From: GCA-2699365 sp036160955
GTDB lineage: Bacteria; Verrucomicrobiota; Verrucomicrobiia; Opitutales; Coraliomargaritaceae
NCBI GenBank assembly: GCA_036160955.1
Contig: JAYYDJ010000053.1
Location: forward strand, 1 to 51,225
Length of the DNA: 51,225 nucleotides
Direction of reading: 5' to 3'
Shown: positions 24,143-32,326 of the stretch, in pieces
Numbering within the stretch: the first letter of the stretch is position 1
Layout: the number at the start of each line of letters is the position of its first letter
Position numbers and translations under genes: made by a program
Notes under the pieces: model-generated
Seen by the model: only the letters and a program-made list of their open reading frames with translations
What the model was told of the DNA's origin: nothing
Database searches by the model: none

Positions 24143-25174
24143 TCAAACACTACTAAATATTGTTTTTCCATTAGAACAAAGATCTTCAGCTGCCTGGATT
24201 AATCTGTCTGCCATACTTTTTTCAGCTTTCTTTAAATAACTGCGTGGATCGTAAGTTTTCTTATTGCCGACTTCTCCATCAATTTTGAGCACGCCCTCAA
24301 TGTTTTCGCAAAGGTGACTAACCACTGGGCGCGTAAAGGCATATTGAGTGTCGGTGTCGATATTCATTTTAACCACACCATATTCCAAAGTTTCGCGAAT
24401 ATCACTGAGTTCAGAGCCAGACCCCCCATGGAAAACTAAATCCATGAAGGCTTCAGCGCCGTGTTTATCAGTGACAGCTTTTTGTCCATCACGTAAAATA
24501 GTTGGCTTTAGTTGTACAGCTCCCGGCTTATACGCTCCATGCACGTTACCAAATGTAGCTGCAAATAAAAAGCGACCAATTGGTTGTAATTCTTCGTAGA
24601 CCTCAAGCATGTCCTCTGGAGTCGTGTAAAGCTTTTCAGCAGGTAGCCCGGAAGTATCATGCCCGTCTTCTTCTCCGCCGACGCATCCCGCTTCGACTTC
24701 GAGAATGATATTTAGTTCGGTACACTCTTTAAGTAGTTCTTTAGAGAGTTCTAAATTCTGTTTTAAATCTACTACAGATCCGTCGAACATGTGCGATTGG
24801 AATAGAGGACCCTTACCTTCAGCGATACGTTTTCGCGAAGCTTCCAGTAGTGGTTTCAGAAATCCATCCACTTTTTCTGGATGACAATGATCGGTATGAA
24901 GAGCAACAAGGACGTCGTGCTTTTCTGCTAGTATATGAGTTGCCTCTGCTAAAACAATCGCTCCAAATGCTGCATCGGATACATTCAAGCCCGAGGCGAA
25001 TTGCCCGCCTCCGGTGGATACTTGAATAATGCCATCAGATTTCGCATCTGCAAAAGCCTTTAGGGCTGCATTGATCGTAGTAATGGATGTAATATTGACC
25101 GCCGGATAGGCATAGTTGCCCTTTTGGGCAGCATCGATCATTGCTTCGTATTGCTGTGGTGTTGCAACTGGCAT
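24143..25174 (-). CDS. fba: Class II fructose-bisphosphate aldolase
   Basis: 343 residues, the length of the long class II form. It cleaves fructose-1,6-bisphosphate into dihydroxyacetone phosphate and glyceraldehyde-3-phosphate, acting in glycolysis and gluconeogenesis. Metal ligands and the active site are visible: VALHTDHCHPEKVDG, EVEAGCVGGEEDG, FGNVHGAYKPG and FHGGSGSEL, so the Zn2+ site is intact. It is transcribed alone on the - strand, with a TATAAT just upstream and a shared terminator downstream. Confidence 0.96.
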   Translation of the reverse strand: MPVATPQQYEAMIDAAQKGNYAYPAVNITSITTINAALKAFADAKSDGIIQVSTGGGQFASGLNVSDAAFGAIVLAEATHILAEKHDVLVALHTDHCHPEKVDGFLKPLLEASRKRIAEGKGPLFQSHMFDGSVVDLKQNLELSKELLKECTELNIILEVEAGCVGGEEDGHDTSGLPAEKLYTTPEDMLEVYEELQPIGRFLFAATFGNVHGAYKPGAVQLKPTILRDGQKAVTDKHGAEAFMDLVFHGGSGSELSDIRETLEYGVVKMNIDTDTQYAFTRPVVSHLCENIEGVLKIDGEVGNKKTYDPRSYLKKAEKSMADRLIQAAEDLCSNGKTIFSSV

Positions 25175-25191
25175 TGTAATAATTAGTTTTG

Positions 25192-25197
25192 ATTATA
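25192..25197 (-). promoter_or_regulatory. Candidate -10 box of fba
   Basis: TATAAT on the - strand ends 17 bp before the fba ATG. No good -35 hexamer lies 16-18 bp upstream. If used, it leaves a 5' leader of only about 10 nt. The rest of 25175-25345 shows nothing else I can name. Confidence 0.4.
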
Positions 25198-25345
25198 ATA
25201 ATTCAGACGTGTTTAAGCTACCTAGAGTGGACCTAAAGTAAAGGCATCTCTTTGGGCGTATGTGTATTAATTTTTAGCTTTGCCTATTTTAATGCTTAGA
25301 ATCGGATAGCAAAAAATGTACCGCTTAGAAATTATCATAGGTTAA

Positions 25346-26974
25346 CTAATTATAGGCACCTTCCGTCATTTCTTTTTCAATACGCTTTAAGTATTCTGAA
25401 ACGTTACAAGTTAGCATACGCGTACTACCTGGAGCTACTTCTAGCACTTTATTGACAACTCCATCTAAAAAAGATCGGTCGTGACTGACTAGTATTACGG
25501 TACCTTCAAAGGCATTTATGGCGTCTTGTAAAACTTCCTTAGATTTGATATCTAAGTGATTTGTAGGTTCATCAAGTATCAGACAGTTGCCTGGTTTCAT
25601 CAGCATTTTTGCGAGCGCAACACGATTTTTTTCTCCACCAGATAAGATCGCATTTTTCTTGAGTGCTTCATCCCCTGAGAAAAGTAATGCTCCCAGCGCG
25701 GCCCTAGGATTGGCGTCTTTATTAGCAACCGCTGCAGCTTCAACCTCTTCGAGCACTGTATTTGTAGGGTTAAGCTCATCCGCCTGTGACTGTGCAAAAT
25801 AGCTAATCACTGTATTTAATCCTTTCTCAACCTCCCCTTTTTGATAGGGCTCGGTGCCAGCCATGATTCTTGCAAGCGTTGATTTACCGGCACCATTTAC
25901 TCCGACGACAGCAATTCTATCGCCCTTATCAATGCGTAGGTTTAGTCCATCAAAAACTATGTTATCTCCATATGACTTATGTAGATCAGTCACATTAATC
26001 ACTTTCGAACTAGATGGTGGTGGCTCTGGAAATCTGAAATAAATCTTTTTTTCATCACGAGGAATTTTAATCAGTTCGATTTTTTCTAGTTGTTTTATAC
26101 GGCTTTGCACCATACTTGCTTTTTTAACGTTGGACCGAAATCGATTAATCCAATCTTTTATCTCTGAAATTTCTTTTTGTTGATTTTTATGGGCCTTTCG
26201 TAATTGCTCCAAGCGCATTAAGCTCTCTTTCGAATAATAGGAGTAGTTCCCCTTGTAGCTATTTAGCTTCCCTAGTTTTAATTCTATAGTGCGATTGGTG
26301 ACAATATCTAGAAAAGCCTTATCATGAGAGATCAATATAATTGCTCCTTGATAGTGTTTGAGATATTGTTCTACCCAGTGCTGTGAGATTATATCAAGGT
26401 GGTTGGTTGGCTCATCTAAAATGATAAGTGATGGATTTTGTAGCAGTAATTTAGCCAAGGCGATGCGCATTTGCCAACCCCCAGAAAACTCACCTGTATC
26501 ACGTTCAAAATCAGTAGATTGAAAGCCCATTCCAATCAATATTCGCTCAATGCGTGATTGCATTTTCTGTGGTTCGTAATTTTCAAGCTGTTGCTCCCAC
26601 TCACCTATAGTATCTATTAAATCATAATACTCCGGAGCCTCAGTATCCATATCTAGTAGTGCAGCATCGGCAGATTCTATTTTCTTTTGTAGCTCTAATA
26701 TATTGCCGAAAGCACTCTGTGCTTCTGCGTGTAGAGTCTTCCCTGAGACATGGATGCCATCTTGGGGCAGATAACCGATAGATACATAATCTGGTTTTTC
26801 GAAAGTGCCTTGATCTGGTTCAAGTTCTCCCATCAGCATACGCAGTAGAGTCGTTTTACCTGAACCGTTCGATCCAACTAATGCGATTCTATCACGTGCT
26901 CCGATGACACAATTAATCTTATTATATAGAAGTTTTTTGCCAAAATTGTGGGTAACTTGATTAATTGTAATCAT
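25346..26974 (-). CDS. ABC-F family ATPase (ribosome-associated type)
   Basis: 542 residues, with two ABC ATPase domains in one chain and no membrane segment, the ABC-F pattern. Domain 1 has GSNGSGKTT, signature FSGGWQMRIALAK and LIILDEPTNHLD; domain 2 has GVNGAGKST, LSGGEKNRVALAK and CLILDEPTNHLD. Between them lies the charged linker (about 230-300, with RKAHKNQQKEISEIKDW) that reaches toward the ribosomal P site in characterised members. Family members act in translation or antibiotic protection; this looks like a housekeeping EttA/YbiT-like protein. It overlaps the RNase PH stop by 4 bp, so the two are probably co-transcribed. Confidence 0.9.
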   Translation of the reverse strand: MITINQVTHNFGKKLLYNKINCVIGARDRIALVGSNGSGKTTLLRMLMGELEPDQGTFEKPDYVSIGYLPQDGIHVSGKTLHAEAQSAFGNILELQKKIESADAALLDMDTEAPEYYDLIDTIGEWEQQLENYEPQKMQSRIERILIGMGFQSTDFERDTGEFSGGWQMRIALAKLLLQNPSLIILDEPTNHLDIISQHWVEQYLKHYQGAIILISHDKAFLDIVTNRTIELKLGKLNSYKGNYSYYSKESLMRLEQLRKAHKNQQKEISEIKDWINRFRSNVKKASMVQSRIKQLEKIELIKIPRDEKKIYFRFPEPPPSSSKVINVTDLHKSYGDNIVFDGLNLRIDKGDRIAVVGVNGAGKSTLARIMAGTEPYQKGEVEKGLNTVISYFAQSQADELNPTNTVLEEVEAAAVANKDANPRAALGALLFSGDEALKKNAILSGGEKNRVALAKMLMKPGNCLILDEPTNHLDIKSKEVLQDAINAFEGTVILVSHDRSFLDGVVNKVLEVAPGSTRMLTCNVSEYLKRIEKEMTEGAYN

Positions 26975-27723
26975 GATAATCCTTCGCTTATCGCTTGCTC
27001 TTGGTGTTGGATAATTTCATTTACCCCCTTGGACCCTAGCTCGAGTAGCGCATTAAGCTGTTCACGGCTAAAAGTTGACTCTTCTCCAGAACTTTGGACT
27101 TCTACGTAATGACCGCTACCAGTCATTACAAGATTCGCATCTACTGTAGCGTCTTTGTCCTCTAAATAGTTTAGATCGAGCACCGGAGTATCTTGATAGA
27201 TTCCCACGGATACTGCTGCTACAGAATTAGTAAACGGATTTTCAGTAAGCTGCCCGCCATTAATTAGTTTACCAATGGCTATTTTTGCCGCCACATAAGC
27301 ACCTGTTATTGAGGCAGTTCTAGTTCCTCCGTCTGCTTGAAGCACGTCGCAGTCTAACCATAAAGTTTTACCACTAAATTTCTTCAAATCAAAAACGGCT
27401 CTAAGGGCGCGACCAATTAATCGCTGTATTTCTACAGTTCTTCCATCCGATTTCCCGCGAGATATATCGCGAGTTTTGCGGTCTAATGTGCTATACGGTA
27501 GCATAGAATATTCTGCAGTCATCCAACCTCCCTCAACTCCTTGTGCACGCATCCAGCCGGGCACACGATTGTCGACGGAAGCTGCACAGATTATCCGAGT
27601 AGCACCGAAGCTAACAAGTACTGAACCAAGTGCGTGTGGAGCGATTCCTGTTTCAAACTGAATGGATCGTAGCTGGTCGGTCGCTCGTTTATCTGGGCGT
27701 GAGAATGAATTTGAATGTTTCAT
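26971..27723 (-). CDS. rph: Ribonuclease PH
   Basis: 250 residues. RNase PH trims the 3' end of tRNA precursors by phosphorolysis. The sequence has the full family pattern: RPDKRATDQLRSIQFETG, MTAEYSMLPYSTLDRKTRD, RTVEIQRLIGRALRAVFDL, LWLDCDVLQADGGTRTASI and LDLNYLEDKDATVDANLVM. The length is normal. Its stop overlaps the ABC-F start in an ATGA arrangement. A TATACT lies 4 bp before its ATG, without a clear -35. It is divergent from the Ni-SOD gene. Confidence 0.97.
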   Translation of the reverse strand: MKHSNSFSRPDKRATDQLRSIQFETGIAPHALGSVLVSFGATRIICAASVDNRVPGWMRAQGVEGGWMTAEYSMLPYSTLDRKTRDISRGKSDGRTVEIQRLIGRALRAVFDLKKFSGKTLWLDCDVLQADGGTRTASITGAYVAAKIAIGKLINGGQLTENPFTNSVAAVSVGIYQDTPVLDLNYLEDKDATVDANLVMTGSGHYVEVQSSGEESTFSREQLNALLELGSKGVNEIIQHQEQAISEGLS

Positions 27724-27799
27724 AAGTATAACTTTTTAAGTCTTAATGAAAATGTTTCCCTTGTTTTGGTTTATTGCGATACTTAATACGATTACATAG

Positions 27800-27827
27800 T
27801 TGAAAGTTTTTACTAATTTTATACTAA
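27800..27827 (+). promoter_or_regulatory. Candidate sodN promoter
   Basis: TTGAAA (27800-27805) and TACTAA (27822-27827), 16 bp apart, lie directly before the Ni-SOD ATG at 27837. An overlapping TATACT at 27820-27825 is an alternative -10. Either would give a leader of only a few nucleotides. Confidence 0.4.
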
Positions 27828-27836
27828 CTTACGTCT

Positions 27837-28277
27837 ATGAATATTGTAATTAAATTTCTTATATTACTTAGTGTTTTTGTTTATTCGCCGATAGTGCATG
27901 CGCACTGTCAAGTGCCATGCGGCATTTATGATGACCATAGTCGTGTGCATACAATGTTAGAAGATGCAGAGACAATACATAAGGCTTGTGTGATGATTAA
28001 TGAATTAGCGATTCTAGAGGATGCTCATTCGAGGCAACAGCTAGCACGCTGGGTAAGTACTAAGGAAGATCATGCGACAAAGATTATAACTATGATCAAT
28101 GAATACTATCTAACACAACGAATAAAGCCTGAACAAAATGATTATTTTGAGCGTTTAAAACTACATCATGCGGTTATTCTTGCTGCGGTAGCTGTAAAAC
28201 AGAATACCAGTAAGCAGTACGCTGACAAATTAACGAATACGATACGATCATTATTGCGCTTTTATCCTCATGTCTAG
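27837..28277 (+). CDS. sodN: Nickel superoxide dismutase with Sec signal peptide
   Basis: 146 residues. Ni-SOD converts superoxide to oxygen and peroxide with a Ni ion held by an N-terminal hook that starts HCxxPCGxY. Here HCQVPCGIYDD begins at His23, straight after a classical signal peptide whose cut site VHA|H obeys the -3/-1 rule. Signal peptidase would therefore expose the essential N-terminal His. The mature chain of 124 residues matches the four-helix-bundle family (HKACVMINELA, TKEDHATKI, ERLKLHHAVILAAVAVKQ). No SodX-type peptidase gene lies nearby. Export would place the enzyme in the periplasm. It is divergent from rph and lies 44 bp before a hypothetical membrane protein. Confidence 0.93.
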   Translation: MNIVIKFLILLSVFVYSPIVHAHCQVPCGIYDDHSRVHTMLEDAETIHKACVMINELAILEDAHSRQQLARWVSTKEDHATKIITMINEYYLTQRIKPEQNDYFERLKLHHAVILAAVAVKQNTSKQYADKLTNTIRSLLRFYPHV

Positions 28278-28321
28278 GGCCATTTTGGTATTCTTAAGTT
28301 ATTGATCTATTTGTTTTGCAG

Positions 28322-28810
28322 ATGAAAAGTTTTAAATCCTTTAAGTCTTCGCGCGAAAAAGTTGATCCATTGTCCCGAAAGATGAATCAACACCAGTGGG
28401 AGCAGGCTTATGAGGCTTATTGTTCTTCGCGTCAGCGTGTTAGCCAATCGTATTCTAAAGATCGATTTGACACTAATAAGGGCAATAAGCCAAAAAGTGC
28501 TTCTCACCGACCCTCAGCACTTAGCTCAATCGGTGCACTTCGTAATGAAATACGTTCAATTTCCGCTTACTCGGAAGTGCGAAAAATAATCAATTTACTT
28601 TGTTGGATTGCAATTGTTCTTACTAGTATAACTACAATTTTAAAATTTTTGTTTTATCCAGGCTTCGACTCTCAAATAATAGCTCTATTGAATGGTGCTG
28701 GTCGTGTGGCTTTGCTCTTACTACTTAAATTTATATCTCAAATTCTGATTGATATTTCCGATAGTAGTCTATTCACGCGGGATAAAATTAATGATCGAAA
28801 TTCTATTTAA
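28322..28810 (+). CDS. Hypothetical membrane protein
   Basis: 162 residues from ATG 28322; a TTG at 28316 would add two. The N-terminal half is basic, rich in Ser, Lys and Arg, and probably cytosolic (FKSFKSSREKVDPLSRKM; HQWEQAYEAYCSSRQRVSQS). Two hydrophobic helices follow (about 91-113, LLCWIAIVLTSITTILKFLF, and about 120-145), with a short polar tail. I do not recognise a family. It lies 44 bp after the Ni-SOD gene on the same strand and might be co-transcribed, but nothing else links them. Confidence 0.65.
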   Translation: MKSFKSFKSSREKVDPLSRKMNQHQWEQAYEAYCSSRQRVSQSYSKDRFDTNKGNKPKSASHRPSALSSIGALRNEIRSISAYSEVRKIINLLCWIAIVLTSITTILKFLFYPGFDSQIIALLNGAGRVALLLLLKFISQILIDISDSSLFTRDKINDRNSI

Positions 28811-28892
28811 TAAGATTTCAAAGATTCATTAACCTTATTACATTATAACAAGCAGTGCTTTTCAATTCAAGGTAGTACTACATTAAGTCGTC

Positions 28893-30380
28893 ATGCATCG
28901 ATTTTTTTACTTATTTTTACTGATTCCTTTTGTAAGCGGATGCATCAAAAGCGATGCGACTACAGATTTTGTAGTCGTCGCCTACAATGTGGAGAACTTA
29001 TTCGACGTAGACGGGGTTGCTATTTATGACGATTACAAACAAGATGAAGAGAACGATCCATATACCTATACACGGCGTAAATTACTAACCAAGTTAATCA
29101 ATGCACGCCGAACACTGGCTCATTTTAATTCAGGAAGTGGCCCAGAAATAGTGCTTTTCCAAGAATTTGAGGCAGATTTTACTCCTCATAGTACTACTAT
29201 AAGTTCAGAAGAATTTTTATTAAAATATTCTAGCCTCACTGTAGAATCGATGTTGACCGATGGATGGCAAGTTGAGTTTGCTGACATTTCCTCTGTGCAT
29301 TGGTTACTAAAGGCGCTCGATGATATTGGAATTAGTGGATATAATGTTGTTAGTAGCGCTGCTAAGCCTATCGAAGATAACATGGCACATACCAATGCGA
29401 TTTTTTCTAAATTTCCCATCCGCTGGTCAAAAAGTCATCCCTTACATCGTGCCCGTGATATAATCGAAGCAGAAATAGATATTAATGGTCACAGTCTAGT
29501 GGTTTATTGTAATCATTGGAAGTCAGGCGCTTCTAATCCTAATATGGAAAATATTAGGGTCCAAAATGCACAAGTTTTACACCGCTTGGTGCAGGCACAA
29601 CTGAGTAATAATCCGCAGGTAGATATTATCATAGGAGGTGACTTAAATTCACACTATAATCATTCTTCTATCTTTGCGGATTTAAAAACTGGTATCAATG
29701 ATGTCCTCGGAGCGGATGGTGATGAGACTTTCCAAAGTTCACATTGGTATAACTTTTGGTATGAACTACCCTATGAGCTTCGTTACTCTGAAGTATGGCG
29801 TGGTCGTCGTGGTAGTCTTATGCATTTAATTTCTTCTAGGGGACTGTATGATAATCAAGGTATTAGTTATGTAGACGGATCATTTAATCACCTTATATTA
29901 CCCGAAATTAATGCAGATGTAATTGGTCGTCCACTTGAATGGAACTTTGCTGGTACGCAAGGAGGTGGTACATCTGACCATTTCCCGGTATATGCATATT
30001 TTTCTACAAGAGCTTTTACTCCTACATCGGATTTTAGCCTTGGAGAGCAGACTCCTTCAGCAGAAATTCCACATTCAGTAAAGGGACATCCTGCAGTTGC
30101 ATTACTAAAAGATGGGGCTTTTTTGAGTAATTTAAGTGAGGATGATTATGGCAGTTTTGTCGGTAGACTTTATAGGGTCGAGGCAACAATCGTACAAATG
30201 AAACCGTTGATGTTAAGGCTAGGGGGCGTACTTTGGTCAGCATATGCAGCAGATCGTGAATTAATGGGACCTTCTGGGCTACAATCATACTTAGAAAATA
30301 ATGATGGTAAAGTGGAGCTAGTCATTAGGCTTAATATCTATCGTGGACGCAAACAGTTGCTTATAGATGCTATCTTATAA
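28893..30380 (+). CDS. Endonuclease/exonuclease/phosphatase (EEP) family lipoprotein
   Basis: 495 residues. Signal peptide with lipobox FVSGC (Cys17), so it is probably a lipoprotein. The EEP fold is clear: VVAYNVENLFDVDG (27-40), FQEFEAD with the metal-binding Glu, NHWKSG, IIGGDLNSHYNHS and GGTSDHFPVYAYF with the catalytic Asp-His. The last ~120 residues (after about 375) form a separate beta-rich domain, perhaps OB-like. Such exported proteins may be nucleases or phosphodiesterases that scavenge phosphate or carbon from DNA or lipids; the substrate cannot be read from sequence. It ends 48 bp before metG. Confidence 0.82.
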   Translation: MHRFFYLFLLIPFVSGCIKSDATTDFVVVAYNVENLFDVDGVAIYDDYKQDEENDPYTYTRRKLLTKLINARRTLAHFNSGSGPEIVLFQEFEADFTPHSTTISSEEFLLKYSSLTVESMLTDGWQVEFADISSVHWLLKALDDIGISGYNVVSSAAKPIEDNMAHTNAIFSKFPIRWSKSHPLHRARDIIEAEIDINGHSLVVYCNHWKSGASNPNMENIRVQNAQVLHRLVQAQLSNNPQVDIIIGGDLNSHYNHSSIFADLKTGINDVLGADGDETFQSSHWYNFWYELPYELRYSEVWRGRRGSLMHLISSRGLYDNQGISYVDGSFNHLILPEINADVIGRPLEWNFAGTQGGGTSDHFPVYAYFSTRAFTPTSDFSLGEQTPSAEIPHSVKGHPAVALLKDGAFLSNLSEDDYGSFVGRLYRVEATIVQMKPLMLRLGGVLWSAYAADRELMGPSGLQSYLENNDGKVELVIRLNIYRGRKQLLIDAIL

Positions 30381-30428
30381 TTGCTAAGCTTGCACTAAGT
30401 ATGGGTTTGCACCAACTTTGCTGATTCG

Positions 30429-31964
30429 ATGAGTAAAACTTTCTATATTACCACTGCAATTGACTACGCAAATGGATCGCCTCACTTGGGTCATGCATAT
30501 GAAAAGGTACTGACTGATATCATCGCTCGTTATCGCCGGTTAAATGGTCAAAAGGTTAAGTTTTTGACTGGACTTGATGAACACGGTCAAAAAGTGCAAA
30601 TGTCAGCTCAAAAAGCTGGAATGAAGCCAATTGAGATCTGTGATCGATTGGCAGAAGAGTTTCAATCGCTTTGTAAAAAGCTAACTATATCAAATGATGA
30701 CTATATACGTACAACCCAAGATCGTCATAAGTCTGTTGTTCGTGAAGTCCTCCAAAAGTTGTATGATAAGGACCTTATTTACAAAGCGCAGTACTCTGGA
30801 TATTATAGCTCACGACAAGAGCAGTTTGTTACGGAGAAAGAAAAAGTGGACGGTCATTGGCCAGAAATCTATGGTGAAGTAGAAGAAGTTATTGAAACGA
30901 ATTATTTCTTCAAGCTAGCGCGATTTCAAGAATGGTTGATAGATTTTATAAATAATAATGAGGACTGGATCTACCCACGATTTCGTACTGCTGATGTACT
31001 TCAATTTTTAAAGGAGCCTTTAAATGATCTGTGTATTTCACGTCCTAAGGATCGATTGGAATGGGGCATTGAATTACCTTTTGACCCAGATTTTGTGACT
31101 TATGTTTGGTTTGATGCATTGACTAATTATATTACAGTAGCGGGTTACGGCACTGAAACTTTCCCCCAAAATTGGCCTGCAGATTATCATGTTATTGGAA
31201 AAGATATTTTAGTACCTCCGCACGCGGTCTACTGGCCGATTATGTTGAAGGCACTAGAAATTGATTTACCGAAGCACTTATTGGTGCACGGTTGGTGGCT
31301 AAGTTCAGGAGCAAAGATGTCTAAGAGCACAGGTGAAGTGGTTAATCCGCTTGATTTAATTGAGAAATATGGAGCAGATGCATTTCGCTATTTTGTAACG
31401 CGTGAAATGAATGTTGGGCAAGATAGTGAATTTTCGACAGAATTGTTTTTGAGTCGCTACAGTAGCGACCTTGCTAATGACCTTGGAAATTTAGTTAGTC
31501 GACTGCTTAATATGGGTGCTCGATATACAGAAGGAAAGGTACCAGAGGCACAAGTCTTAGAAGCTCCTGAACAGGAATTACGCGAGTTATGGAAATCGAC
31601 TCGTTCGGAGATCATTCCTTTGTTTAATGGTTTTAAATTCCACAAAGCTTTGGAGCGAATTTTCACATTCATATCTGGAATCAACAAGTATGCAGAAACG
31701 CGTGCACCTTGGAAGTTGGCTAAATCACTCGAAACAGGCGATCAGCAGAAATTAGCAACATCTTTAGCTACTATGGCTGAAGCAATTCGGCTTAGTGTAG
31801 TTCTTCTGAGTCCAATAATGCCAACTACGAGTGCGCAAATCAGAAGCTTAGTTGGTGCTAAAGAGTTTTCTTCTTTAGATGGGCAACTCGATTGGGGAAC
31901 TACTCTTACTGGGAAAGCACTCGGAGAAAAAACAATTCTTTTTCCGCGGCCTGAGCGTCCTTAA
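30429..31964 (+). CDS. metG: Methionyl-tRNA synthetase (short form without zinc knuckle)
   Basis: 511 residues, class I synthetase charging tRNA-Met. The HIGH motif is HLGH at 19-22 and the KMSKS loop is K296-S300. The connective peptide aligns with the T. thermophilus zinc-knuckle segment, but the ligands are replaced: the first Cys pair becomes Ser127 and Gln130 (YYSSRQEQF), and the second pair is also gone (GHWPEIYG). The C-terminal tRNA-binding domain found in E. coli is absent. Zinc-free MetRS variants are known. The stop TAA shares the palindrome TTAA with the convergent RNase III-like gene. Confidence 0.95.
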   Translation: MSKTFYITTAIDYANGSPHLGHAYEKVLTDIIARYRRLNGQKVKFLTGLDEHGQKVQMSAQKAGMKPIEICDRLAEEFQSLCKKLTISNDDYIRTTQDRHKSVVREVLQKLYDKDLIYKAQYSGYYSSRQEQFVTEKEKVDGHWPEIYGEVEEVIETNYFFKLARFQEWLIDFINNNEDWIYPRFRTADVLQFLKEPLNDLCISRPKDRLEWGIELPFDPDFVTYVWFDALTNYITVAGYGTETFPQNWPADYHVIGKDILVPPHAVYWPIMLKALEIDLPKHLLVHGWWLSSGAKMSKSTGEVVNPLDLIEKYGADAFRYFVTREMNVGQDSEFSTELFLSRYSSDLANDLGNLVSRLLNMGARYTEGKVPEAQVLEAPEQELRELWKSTRSEIIPLFNGFKFHKALERIFTFISGINKYAETRAPWKLAKSLETGDQQKLATSLATMAEAIRLSVVLLSPIMPTTSAQIRSLVGAKEFSSLDGQLDWGTTLTGKALGEKTILFPRPERP

Positions 31965-32281
31965 GCTTTATTGTTTTTACGGTAGTTGCCGCTTTTTTTT
32001 AAACGGTTTTTTTGCTGTTTTTTAAATACCGGAATAAATTTTTTATTGATTAATTCGAAGGCTGCATGGAGCCCCTCTTTTTGATAAATTTCTCCTATCT
32101 CCGCCTCCATTGAGGTCGGTTCACCAATTGCGGATAAAAATTCATTGGACGTCATTTGAACAAATGTTGCGGCTCTATTAGCTGCAGTAATAGATGGTTC
32201 TGATAGGATCCATTCACGTGCAAAAAGAGCGAGGACAGCATCTCCAATCCAAGCCTGTTTTCGTTTTTTATACTTATCCAT
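31961..32281 (-). CDS. Short RNase III-domain protein (Mini-RNase III-like)
   Basis: 106 residues. KQAWIGDAVLALFAREWIL near the N-terminus matches the Mini-RNase III motif (YIGDAVxxLYxR), keeping the catalytic Asp. SMEAEIGEIYQKEGLHAAFELI near residue 77 matches the second acidic motif of RNase III (ExxIGxxY). The Glu found in full-length RNase III before the first motif is absent, as it is in Mini-III. There is no double-stranded RNA-binding domain. The Lys/Arg-rich tail (FKKQQKNRLKKSGNYRKN) may bind RNA. In Bacillus, Mini-III matures 23S rRNA. It lies 45 bp after polA on the same strand and may be co-transcribed with it. Confidence 0.75.
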   Translation of the reverse strand: MDKYKKRKQAWIGDAVLALFAREWILSEPSITAANRAATFVQMTSNEFLSAIGEPTSMEAEIGEIYQKEGLHAAFELINKKFIPVFKKQQKNRLKKSGNYRKNNKA

Positions 32282-32326
32282 TTTTCAGCAATACTATCTC
32301 AATAAAATGATGATAATGTTATCGGA

